Below are positions 14,456 to 21,515 of a stretch of DNA of 32,070 bases, one piece after another. Where the stretch lies: positions 1-32,070 of the forward strand of contig NZ_MJGN01000019.1 in the NCBI RefSeq assembly GCF_001865065.1, read 5' to 3'. The notes beneath the pieces are model-generated. The model saw nothing but the letters and a program-made list of their open reading frames with translations. It ran no database searches and was not told where the DNA came from. The position numbers were made by a program, and so were the translations under genes. The stretch comes from Curtobacterium sp. MCBA15_008. Its GTDB lineage: Bacteria > Actinomycetota > Actinomycetes > Actinomycetales > Microbacteriaceae. Positions within the stretch are counted from its first letter, which is position 1, and the number at the start of each line of letters is the position of its first letter.

Positions 14456-16318
14456 GTGAACCCGGTGACCCTCGACCGGCGCGCGAACTCCGGCTTCCTC
14501 GTCATCACCGACGGGGACGTCACCGTGGGGCCCGGTGTGGACGAGTCCGAGGGCACCATGGCCGCAGCCGGGACCGTCCGGTTCCGGCAGCCGTACAACG
14601 TGGGCGCCGGTGCGACGCCGCCGCCGACGTTCCGCTCGCCCGGCGACGAACGCGACACGTACCTGTACGCCGGTGGCGGCGTGGACTGGGCCGGGAGCAC
14701 GTCGGTGCTGAACATCGCGAACGGTGGGTACACGAAGCTCGGGGGCAGCCCGACCGCGTGGACGGTGCTGCAGGAGAACCCGAACTCGTACCAGGTCGTC
14801 CCGGCGGGCGTGACGGACCCGACGGCGACCCCGCGGATCGGCAGCGACACCGTGCCGCAGACGGCGGCGTCCGTCGCCGACCTCCGGGGCGCCCCGGACA
14901 TCGCCGGGGCCTTCGCCGCCTACCGTCCGCTGTCGCGAGCGATCGCCGCGTGTCCGGCCACCGAAGCCCTGTACAGCGCGCCGACCGCGACGTCCCCGAC
15001 GGTGCCACGACCGGTCACGTCTCCCACGCCGCAGGTGTACGTCGACCTCGTCCCGGGCCGGACGAACTTCCTCAGGTTCACGCCGTCCGAGCTCGCGAAC
15101 ATCTCGCAGATCGGGTTGCTCGACGGTCAGGCGCTCTCCGCCTCGACGCCGCTCGTCATCACGGTGACGGGGACCGCCTTCAGCGGGACGTTCCCACGAC
15201 AGGGGTGGCCGGAGGCCGCCTCGCCGTACGCGCTCTGGAACTTCCCGGAGGCGACCTCGGTGGCGGTCGTCGGGAACACCGCCGAGCTGAACGGCAGTCT
15301 GTACGCGCCGAACGCCGCCGTCACCTGGGCGCAGACGCAGAACCTGTCCGGCAACGTCGTCGCCGCGTCGTTCACCCACGGGTCCGACCAGGGGCCGGGA
15401 GCGCCTCGGGAGATCCACGACTACGCCTTCGCCGCGCAGGTGGCCTGCGCCGATGCGGCGGCGTCCACCCTGACGCTCCGGAAGGCGGTGGAGGGATCCG
15501 ACGAGCCACCGTCCTCGTGGACCCTCACGGCCACGTCGTCCGACGGCGACACGACCGTGACCGGACGGTCCGGCGCCGTCGAGGCCGTCAGCGTCGCACC
15601 GGGGGAGTACCGGTTGTCGGAGTCGGGGCCGCCGCGCTTCCGCAGCGAGGGCTGGGCGTGCACGGACGGCGAGGCGGTGGTGCCGGTGTCGGACGCCGGC
15701 GTGGTGACCGTCCCCGAGGACGCCGACGTCGTCTGCGTCGTCACGAACGTCGCGGAGGGGGTCACCGCCACCGGAACGCTGACGCTCCGGAAGGACGTCG
15801 TCGGAGCCCCCACGGGCAACGCTCCGGCGACGGACTGGGTCCTCACCGCGACCGGAGCGACGGAGACCGTCACCGGTCGGAGCGGCGACGAGGCGGTCAC
15901 GGCACGCTCGGTGCCGGCCGGCACGTACACACTCCGCGAGGACGGACCGACGGAGGGCTTCCGATCCGACGGATGGGACTGCGGGGACGCAGTGGTGTCG
16001 GACGGCGACGCCGTGACGGTCGCCGCTGGTGACGACACCACGTGCGTCGTCACCAACACCTTCGTGGTCGACCCGACGCCGACGCCGACGCCGTCACCCG
16101 TGCCGACGGACACGCCGAGTGCGTCTGTGGCGCGCGCGGGCGGCGGTGCCGAGCCGACGGGCTGGACGTGGGACGACCAGACGGCTTCCGGCGGACTCGC
16201 GTTCACCGGTCCCGCACACCTGCTCGCCGGAGTGGCGCTCGGAGCGGTCGCACTGCTGACCGGCATCGCCCTCGCGACGTGGCAGGCCGTCCACCGACGC
16301 CGCCCCGGACGTCGATGA
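14456..16318 (+). CDS. choice-of-anchor-A surface protein with LAFTG sorting signal
   Basis: At least 620 residues; 14456 (GTG) is the first ordinary start in frame, but the secretion signal lies upstream (entry at 14300), so the real protein is longer. About residues 1-325 resemble the choice-of-anchor A domain, including LNIANGGYTKLG and ELNGSLYAPNAAVTW. Two SpaA/Cna-B-like beta repeats follow, beginning STLTLRKAVEGS and TLTLRKDVVGAP and each ending near CVVTN. A Thr/Pro-rich spacer (PTPTPTPSPVPTDTPS) leads to the sorting signal LAFTG (Leu581-Gly585), a membrane helix and the basic tail RRRPGRR. LAXTG is the class E sortase motif of actinobacteria. The protein is probably covalently attached to the cell wall. 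No sortase gene is nearby. Role in adhesion is likely but unproven. Confidence 0.85.
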   Translation: MNPVTLDRRANSGFLVITDGDVTVGPGVDESEGTMAAAGTVRFRQPYNVGAGATPPPTFRSPGDERDTYLYAGGGVDWAGSTSVLNIANGGYTKLGGSPTAWTVLQENPNSYQVVPAGVTDPTATPRIGSDTVPQTAASVADLRGAPDIAGAFAAYRPLSRAIAACPATEALYSAPTATSPTVPRPVTSPTPQVYVDLVPGRTNFLRFTPSELANISQIGLLDGQALSASTPLVITVTGTAFSGTFPRQGWPEAASPYALWNFPEATSVAVVGNTAELNGSLYAPNAAVTWAQTQNLSGNVVAASFTHGSDQGPGAPREIHDYAFAAQVACADAAASTLTLRKAVEGSDEPPSSWTLTATSSDGDTTVTGRSGAVEAVSVAPGEYRLSESGPPRFRSEGWACTDGEAVVPVSDAGVVTVPEDADVVCVVTNVAEGVTATGTLTLRKDVVGAPTGNAPATDWVLTATGATETVTGRSGDEAVTARSVPAGTYTLREDGPTEGFRSDGWDCGDAVVSDGDAVTVAAGDDTTCVVTNTFVVDPTPTPTPSPVPTDTPSASVARAGGGAEPTGWTWDDQTASGGLAFTGPAHLLAGVALGAVALLTGIALATWQAVHRRRPGRR

Positions 16319-16330
16319 AGCGGGCGGACG

Positions 16331-16741
16331 TCACACGGGGGAGTCGAGCAACTGCGAAATGAGCACCTCGACGCGCTGCTTGACCTCGTCACGGATCGGT
16401 CGGACGTCCTCGATGTCCTTGCCGGCCGGGTCGGTGAGCTCCCAGTCCTCGTAGCGCTTGCCGGGGAAGACCGGGCACGCGTCGCCACAGCCCATCGTGA
16501 CGACGGCGTCGGCGATCCGGACGGCGTCCGTCGTGAGGACCGTCGGCTGCGTGCCCGCGATGTCGATGCCGTCCTCGGCCATGGCGCGGACCGCCACCGG
16601 GTTGATCGCGTCCTTCGGCTCGGAGCCCGCCGAGAGCACCTCGACACGGTCGCCGCCGAGTGCCCGTGCGTACCCGGCCGCCATCTGGGAGCGTCCGGCG
16701 TTGTGGACGCAGACGAACAGGATCGTGGCTTTGGCGGTCAT
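16331..16741 (-). CDS. arsC: arsenate reductase, low-molecular-weight phosphatase fold
   Basis: A 136-residue cytoplasmic enzyme reducing arsenate to arsenite. The phosphate loop CVHNAGRS carries nucleophile Cys11 and Arg17, followed by SQMAAGYARAL. TMGCGDACP supplies Cys85 and Cys89, and WELTDPAGKDIEDVR contains the general-acid Asp104. This is the ArsC type related to tyrosine phosphatases, coupled to thioredoxin or mycothiol rather than glutaredoxin; which of the two is not visible. I chose the ATG at 16741 (MTAKATILFVC); an ATG at 16753 is possible. No arsenite exporter or ArsR is adjacent, which is unusual for a resistance gene. It converges with the surface protein gene, 12 bases apart. 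A protein-phosphatase role is possible but less likely. Confidence 0.9.
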   Translation of the reverse strand: MTAKATILFVCVHNAGRSQMAAGYARALGGDRVEVLSAGSEPKDAINPVAVRAMAEDGIDIAGTQPTVLTTDAVRIADAVVTMGCGDACPVFPGKRYEDWELTDPAGKDIEDVRPIRDEVKQRVEVLISQLLDSPV

Positions 16742-16767
16742 GTCGACGAGCATCCCACGTGGAGGGC

Positions 16768-17015
16768 CGCCCTGACTGGGCGCCCCGGCTCGGAGCGTGG
16801 ACGACACCGCAGGTCGTCGTCGGCGGCGACCTGTCCGTCCGCGCCGACGACGGGCGGCGCTCCTGCTGGTACCGCGCCGCCGTCGCGCGGGGCGTCGGAA
16901 GGATCAGGACTGCCGGGAAGGATCGTCCCGGACCTGAACAGCCGCATCGACGCCGCGTACGAGACGAAGTACGCGGATCGGTCCGCGACACGCTGCGCGC
17001 GGACCGGACGGTGAC
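16768..17015 (+). pseudogene. decayed DUF2255-like gene remnant
   Basis: Frame 1 (16768-16920) reads VVVGGDLSVRADDGRR, then CWYRAAVARGVGRIRTAG. From memory this follows the DUF2255 pattern (DDLYVRS, WYR, GRIRAGG). The match then shifts to another frame at 16925 as VPDLNSRIDAAYETKYADR, corresponding to the family's DAAYRTKY segment. After that a third shift gives RDTLRADRTV, perhaps the degraded family C-terminus. The N-terminal third is missing because the arsC start occupies that space. No single frame joins the parts, so I call it a pseudogene. DUF2255 has no known function. Confidence 0.55.
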
Positions 17016-17064
17016 CGGCTGCTCCAGCAGCAGTGGGGGTCGCGATCGCGACCACCTGGCTGAC

Positions 17065-17098
17065 GGGAGGCGCGGTGCCGGCCCGCACCGCGCCTCCC
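17065..17098 (-). terminator. strong hairpin terminator downstream of the LacI gene
   Basis: GGGAGGCGCGGTGC (17065-17078) pairs perfectly with GCACCGCGCCTCCC (17085-17098) over a six-base loop, a 14-base stem that extends imperfectly outward through CTGAC and GTCAG. It sits about 70 bases beyond the LacI stop codon. The arm sequence resembles the hairpin at 32031-32070 and the fragment at the window's left end, so it may be a recurring terminator type of this genome. Confidence 0.7.
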
Positions 17099-17165
17099 GT
17101 CCGTCAGGCGGTCCGGATCCGGACGGCGACCGGTGCCGCCGCGACGGCGCGGCCGCTCCGCGCGG

Positions 17166-18161
17166 TCACTCGTCGACGCGTGTGACCGAGGCCCCCGGCA
17201 GGAGGTGGGCCTCGAGGTACTCGATCGTCGGGGCGGGACGGTCGCCGGGCAGCTCGATGTGGTCGGCGATCAGGCGTGCTGCGTGCCGGGCGATCTCGCG
17301 GGTGGGCTGCACGATGACCGTCAGCTTCGGGACGAGGGCCTGGGCGAGCTCGCGACTGTCGAACCCGACCACCGAGATGTCCCGGCCGATGCGCAGTCCG
17401 GAGTCGTTGACGGCGGTCACGGCCCCCAGGGTGAGCTCGTAGTTCGCCGTGAACAGCCCGGTGGGACGCGGCCACAGCGCGAGGAGCTCCTGCGCGGCGC
17501 GGTACCCGGCGTCGACCGTCAGCGGGACGAGACGCTCCAGGGCGCGATCCGCCGGCGTTCCGTGCGCAGCGAGCGCGCGCTCGAACCCCTCGGTGCGGAG
17601 GCGCATCGAGGAGATCGTCGGGTCACCGCCGACGAACCCGATCCGGCGGTGCCCGTGGTCGAGGAGGTGCCGGGCGCCGAGCGCTCCCGCCGCCACGTTG
17701 TCGATGAAGACGCCGTCGGCGTCGATGTCATCGATGTGCCAGTCGACCATCACGACCGGCACGCGCGTGGCCGCCGCGCGGAGCGCGGGGACGTCGTGCG
17801 GCGCGGTGACCGCGACGATCCCGTCGACCATGCGGTCCATCAGCAGACTGACCGGATCGTCGGCCGGATCGGGGCTCGCGGCCACGATGACGCTGATGCC
17901 GCGCGGGCGGAGCGCTTCCTCGACCCCGGCGATGATCGTCAGATGGAAGTCGTTGTCGAGTGCCGGCAGGAGCACGCCGACGGTCCGTGACTGCCGCGAG
18001 CGCAGCATCCGGGCGTGCTGGTTGGGGCGGAAGTCGAGCTCGCGCGCCGCGGCCTCGATGGCTTCGCGGTTCGCTGCCAGGACGTTCCGCCCGTTGTAGT
18101 ACTTGGAGATCGTCGCGAGCGAGAGGCCGGTGGCTCGCTGGATGTCCTTGTACGTCGACAC
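17166..18161 (-). CDS. LacI-family transcriptional regulator of the fucoside operon
   Basis: A 331-residue sugar-responsive repressor. The N-terminal helix-turn-helix (residues about 3-25, YKDIQRATGLSLATISKYYNG) and hinge (FRPNQHARMLRSRQSRTVG) are intact. A periplasmic-binding-protein-like ligand domain follows (GVLLPALDNDFHLTIIAGVEEAL; later ISVVGFDSRELAQALVPKLTVIVQP). The start is a GTG at 18161 preceded by GAGAGGA. It diverges from the importer-fucosidase operon, and two GAAACGTTTC-type palindromes lie between them, so it most likely represses that operon and is released by an imported sugar. The inducer, perhaps fucose or a fucosyl-galactoside, is inferred only from the neighbours. Confidence 0.93.
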   Translation of the reverse strand: MSTYKDIQRATGLSLATISKYYNGRNVLAANREAIEAAARELDFRPNQHARMLRSRQSRTVGVLLPALDNDFHLTIIAGVEEALRPRGISVIVAASPDPADDPVSLLMDRMVDGIVAVTAPHDVPALRAAATRVPVVMVDWHIDDIDADGVFIDNVAAGALGARHLLDHGHRRIGFVGGDPTISSMRLRTEGFERALAAHGTPADRALERLVPLTVDAGYRAAQELLALWPRPTGLFTANYELTLGAVTAVNDSGLRIGRDISVVGFDSRELAQALVPKLTVIVQPTREIARHAARLIADHIELPGDRPAPTIEYLEAHLLPGASVTRVDE

Positions 18162-18323
18162 GGCCGTCCTCTCTGGTGTGCTGCTCGCTCCCGGCTCGGT
18201 CGCCGGCGCTGCCGACGCCGGGGACTCGCTTCGCTCAGCGTAGAGCAGGGCCGGACCGGTGCGGTCGTGCCGGGCGGTGTGCCTCGGCGTGGGTGCCTTG
18301 GTCCACGGTGCGCATCCGACCGG

Positions 18324-18337
18324 GCGAAACGTTTCGC
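18324..18337. promoter_or_regulatory. LacI-type operator, upstream copy
   Basis: GCGAAACGTTTCGC is a perfect 14-base palindrome centred on CG, the hallmark of LacI-family sites. It lies 14 bases upstream of the -35 box of the fucoside operon. Its centre is 66 bases from the second copy, so a looped tetramer could hold both. Confidence 0.8.
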
Positions 18338-18351
18338 TTGCCGCTGGTGCG

Positions 18352-18380
18352 TTGACTTCCGTCGGAAGACCTCCTAGCCT
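18352..18380 (+). promoter_or_regulatory. promoter of the fucoside operon
   Basis: TTGACT at 18352-18357 and TAGCCT at 18375-18380 are spaced 17 bases, close to the housekeeping sigma consensus for -35 and -10. Transcription would begin near 18387, close to the second operator. The spacer starts inside a small palindrome, CTTCCGTCGGAAG at 18356-18368, which might be a further binding site. Confidence 0.65.
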
Positions 18381-18389
18381 CCTCGGAAG

Positions 18390-18403
18390 TCGTAACGTTT
18401 CGC
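18390..18403. promoter_or_regulatory. LacI-type operator, downstream copy
   Basis: TCGTAACGTTTCGC matches the upstream operator at 12 of 14 positions. It sits just after the predicted transcription start, where bound repressor would block the polymerase. It is followed by the strong ribosome binding site AAGGAGG at 18414-18420. Confidence 0.7.
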
Positions 18404-18425
18404 TCTAGAACTCAAGGAGGAGTTC

Positions 18426-19697
18426 ATGAAGTCACGGTTGAACAACACGAGGCGACGGGGTCGCACCGCCGTCTCCATCGTGGTCGCGGGAGCGCTCACC
18501 CTCGGTCTCGCAGCGTGCTCGGGAGGCGCCAGCGCGAGCTCGGGTCTCGACGGCTCCACGCTCAAGATGTACACGTGGATCGGCGGCAAGGCCGACAAGC
18601 AGCAGTGGGGCGACTACATCGCCGGTGGCAAGCACGCCGACCCGAAGATGGCGGTGAGCTTCACCGGACCGCCGATCGGCGACTACTACACGAAGCTGCC
18701 CACCGTCATGCGGGGCAGCAGCGCCCCCTGCCTGGTGACCTTCCAGAACGGCCGGGTGAACCAGTACGTGCAGGGACTCGAGCCGCTGGACAGCCTGGCG
18801 AAGAAGAACGGGCTCGACCTGACGAAGTACAGCTCGGCGATGCTCGACCAGCTGAGCGACGACGGCAAGCTCTACGCCATCCCGTTCAACGCCGGGCCCA
18901 CGGTGATGTTCTACAACAAGAAGCTCTTCAAGGCCGCAGGGGTGGCTGAACCGACCAACGACTGGACCACCGAGGACTTCATCGCGGCGGCGAAGGCCAC
19001 CACGAAGGACGGCGTGTACGGTTTCGCGATCCCGCAGGGATCGAACCCGATCAGCACGCTGATGGCCGCCGACGGCCACCCCTACGCCGACGAGAAGGGT
19101 CCGAAGCTCGACGACCCGAACTTCCGCGAGGCGCTCCAACTGCTCGTCGACCTGTCGAACAAGTACAAGGTCGCGAAGCCGCTCGAAGCGGCGGCCGGCG
19201 GGACGTTCCCGGACATCGACGCCTTCAGCACCGGACAGTCCGCCATGGAGATGCAGGGGCTGTGGGACCTGCAGCACGAGCAGCAGGCACTCGGCAAGGA
19301 CAACGTCGGCATCGCCGTCATCCCGAGCAAGAGCGGCACCTCGAAGGGGTTCATCGGCGGGTCGGGCTTCGGCATCACGAAGACCTGCGGCGACAAGCAG
19401 AAGGCGTTCAAGGCCATCGAGGCGATGACGAGCAAGAGCGGACTCGAGTTCGTCACGAAGTCGCAGGCCTCCGTGCCGGCTCGGCTCGACGCCCTCGACG
19501 CCTGGTCCACCAACGCCGGATCGCCGGAGTTCGCCGCGGTGATCAAGCAGATGACCGGTGACGCGACCCCGTCGCCCGTGCCGTCGAACCAGTCGCAGCT
19601 CGACACGCTCCTGACCCAGTACGAGGTGAACGCCTTCTCCGGCAAGAGCACGGTGGCCGAGGTCCTGCAGCAGGTGAAGGCCGGGCTCGCGCAATGA
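18426..19697 (+). CDS. lipoprotein sugar-binding protein, fucoside importer
   Basis: A 423-residue family 1 solute-binding lipoprotein. The signal has a basic start (MKSRLNNTRRRGR), hydrophobic core and lipobox LGLAAC with Cys31. The mature part shows typical binding-protein segments: LYAIPFNAGPTVMFYNKKLF, and GFIGGSGFGITKTCGDKQKA. ATG at 18426 is preceded by AAGGAGG five bases away, the best ribosome binding site in the window. It heads the operon under LacI-type control; the stop overlaps the next start (ATGA). Given the fucosidase and galactosidase downstream, the ligand is probably a fucosylated oligosaccharide. It is not closely similar to the other binding protein at 10887-12308. Confidence 0.93.
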   Translation: MKSRLNNTRRRGRTAVSIVVAGALTLGLAACSGGASASSGLDGSTLKMYTWIGGKADKQQWGDYIAGGKHADPKMAVSFTGPPIGDYYTKLPTVMRGSSAPCLVTFQNGRVNQYVQGLEPLDSLAKKNGLDLTKYSSAMLDQLSDDGKLYAIPFNAGPTVMFYNKKLFKAAGVAEPTNDWTTEDFIAAAKATTKDGVYGFAIPQGSNPISTLMAADGHPYADEKGPKLDDPNFREALQLLVDLSNKYKVAKPLEAAAGGTFPDIDAFSTGQSAMEMQGLWDLQHEQQALGKDNVGIAVIPSKSGTSKGFIGGSGFGITKTCGDKQKAFKAIEAMTSKSGLEFVTKSQASVPARLDALDAWSTNAGSPEFAAVIKQMTGDATPSPVPSNQSQLDTLLTQYEVNAFSGKSTVAEVLQQVKAGLAQ

Positions 19698-20653
19698 CGT
19701 TCGTGCGTCTGGACCGGGCGGAGGAGGAGGTCTCGGAGGGATCCGTCGACCAGCCCGATCCCCCGAGGGGCCGGCGTCGCCGCCGGCTCCTCGGGGGGCC
19801 CCGCTGGGTCGGGTGGGCCTTCGTCCTCCCGGGGCTCATCGGCCTGGCGGTGTTCATCGTCATCCCGCAGGTCGCCTCGCTGGTCCTCGGCTTCTCCGAC
19901 TCGAGCCTGCTCGGCGGGACCGTGTTCACCGGTACGGAGAACTACCTCCGGCTGCTGCGTGACCCCCAGTTCCTCAACAGCGTGGTCGTCACGGCGATCT
20001 TCGTCCTCGTCTACGTGCCGGCGAACATCGCGATCTCGATGGCGATGGCACTCTGGCTGAAGACGCGGATCGCGGGTCGGAACTGGCTCCGCGTGCTCTT
20101 CCTGATCCCGGCGCTGTCCCCGATGGTGGCGAACGCCGCGGTCTTCCGGCTGCTGTTCCAGAAGGACGGAGCCGTCAACCAGCTGCTCGCGGGGATCGGC
20201 CTCGGACCGATCCCGTGGCTCAGCGACGGGAACTGGGCGCTCGCCACCGTGATCGGCGTCTCGCTGTGGCAGTCGTTCGGCTACAACATGATCGTGCTCG
20301 GCGCCGGCATCGACTCGATCAGCCCGGACGTCATCGCAGCGTCGAAGATCGACGGTGCCGGCAGGTTCCGTCGGCTCGTGTCGATCACACTGCCGCTGGT
20401 GAGCCCCGCGCTGTTCTTCACCACCGTGCTGACCGTGATCGGCGCCTGGCAGACCTTCGCTCAGGCGTACGTCATCACCGGCGGGGGACCCGGCAACAGC
20501 ACGATGACGATCATGCTCTACCTCTACCAGACCGCGTTCACGAACAACCAGCTCGGCTACGCGTCGGCCATCGCCACCGTGCTGTTCGTGATCATCGCGA
20601 TCTTCACACTGTTCCAGCTCTGGGGGCAGAAGAAGTGGGTGCACTATGACTGA
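19694..20653 (+). CDS. sugar ABC permease (MalF-type), fucoside importer
   Basis: A 319-residue CUT1 membrane permease. A charged cytoplasmic N-terminus (PRGRRRRRLLGG) is followed by six membrane helices. The loop SPDVIAASKIDGAGRFRRLVSITLPLVSP is the EAA motif contacting the ATPase, and GGGPGNSTMTIMLYLYQTAF is typical of MalF-like subunits. It overlaps the preceding gene by four bases and the following gene by eight, so all are coupled. As in the other importer in this window, no ATPase gene is present. Confidence 0.95.
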   Translation: MTFVRLDRAEEEVSEGSVDQPDPPRGRRRRRLLGGPRWVGWAFVLPGLIGLAVFIVIPQVASLVLGFSDSSLLGGTVFTGTENYLRLLRDPQFLNSVVVTAIFVLVYVPANIAISMAMALWLKTRIAGRNWLRVLFLIPALSPMVANAAVFRLLFQKDGAVNQLLAGIGLGPIPWLSDGNWALATVIGVSLWQSFGYNMIVLGAGIDSISPDVIAASKIDGAGRFRRLVSITLPLVSPALFFTTVLTVIGAWQTFAQAYVITGGGPGNSTMTIMLYLYQTAFTNNQLGYASAIATVLFVIIAIFTLFQLWGQKKWVHYD

Positions 20654-21515
20654 CCACCAGCTCCCGGTACCGGGTCCGCCTCGACGGCACCGAGGACGAG
20701 CGATCGGGTTCGTCGCCAACAGCACGGCGGCGTGGCTCTTCGCCCTCGTGTTCTCGTTCCCGCTGATCTGGACCTTCTTCACCGCTCTGAAGCCGGCCAA
20801 CGAGGTGTTCGGCGCACGGATCAGCTTCATCGGCTCGAAGGTCCTCTGGTCGAACTTCGTGGACGCGTGGGTCGAGGTCGACTTCGGGCGCCTGCTCCTG
20901 AACAGCCTGGTCGTGGCCGCGATCACGACGGTGCTCACCCTCGTCGTCGCGACGATCACGGCGTTCGCGTTCGCGAGGCTCCGGTTCCCGGGCCGCAGCG
21001 CGGTCTTCCTGCTGTTCGTCATCACCCTGACCCTGCCCAGCGAGGTCGCGGTCGTACCGCTGTTCCTCGGCTTCGACCAAGCGGGGCTGGCGGACACCTG
21101 GGTCGCCCTGATCCTGCCGGGCCTGTTCGGCGCGTTCGGCGCGTTCCTGCTCCGACAGTTCATGCTCCAGATCCCGGCGGAGCTGGAGGAGGCGGCGCGC
21201 CTCGACGGAGCCTCCACGTGGCGCATTCTGATCAGCGTGATCGTCCCGCTGGTGCGGCCCGCGCTGTCGGTGCTGTCGATCTTCGCCTTCCTCGGCAGCT
21301 GGAACAGCTTCCTCTGGCCGCTGATCATCCTCAACAGCTCGGACAAGTGGACGATCCCGATCGGCATCGCCGGGTTCACCACCCAGACCGGCACGCAGTG
21401 GCAACTGCTGATGGCGGCGTGCGTGATGACGATCGCTCCCGTGGTGATCGTGGTCGCTTTCGCGCAGAGACAACTGGTGGCCGCGATCGGCGCGGGCGCC
21501 TTCGGTGGCCGATGA
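20646..21515 (+). CDS. sugar ABC permease (MalG-type), fucoside importer
   Basis: A 289-residue CUT1 permease, partner of the previous gene. Six membrane helices are evident; the ATPase-contact loop is IPAELEEAARLDGASTWRILISVIVPLVRPAL. The C-terminal AQRQLVAAIGAGAFGG is characteristic of MalG-type subunits. The ATG at 20646 lies inside the end of the upstream gene, and its own TGA overlaps the fucosidase start (ATGA). Together with the two genes before it, this completes an importer lacking only the shared ATPase. Confidence 0.95.
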   Translation: MTDHQLPVPGPPRRHRGRAIGFVANSTAAWLFALVFSFPLIWTFFTALKPANEVFGARISFIGSKVLWSNFVDAWVEVDFGRLLLNSLVVAAITTVLTLVVATITAFAFARLRFPGRSAVFLLFVITLTLPSEVAVVPLFLGFDQAGLADTWVALILPGLFGAFGAFLLRQFMLQIPAELEEAARLDGASTWRILISVIVPLVRPALSVLSIFAFLGSWNSFLWPLIILNSSDKWTIPIGIAGFTTQTGTQWQLLMAACVMTIAPVVIVVAFAQRQLVAAIGAGAFGGR

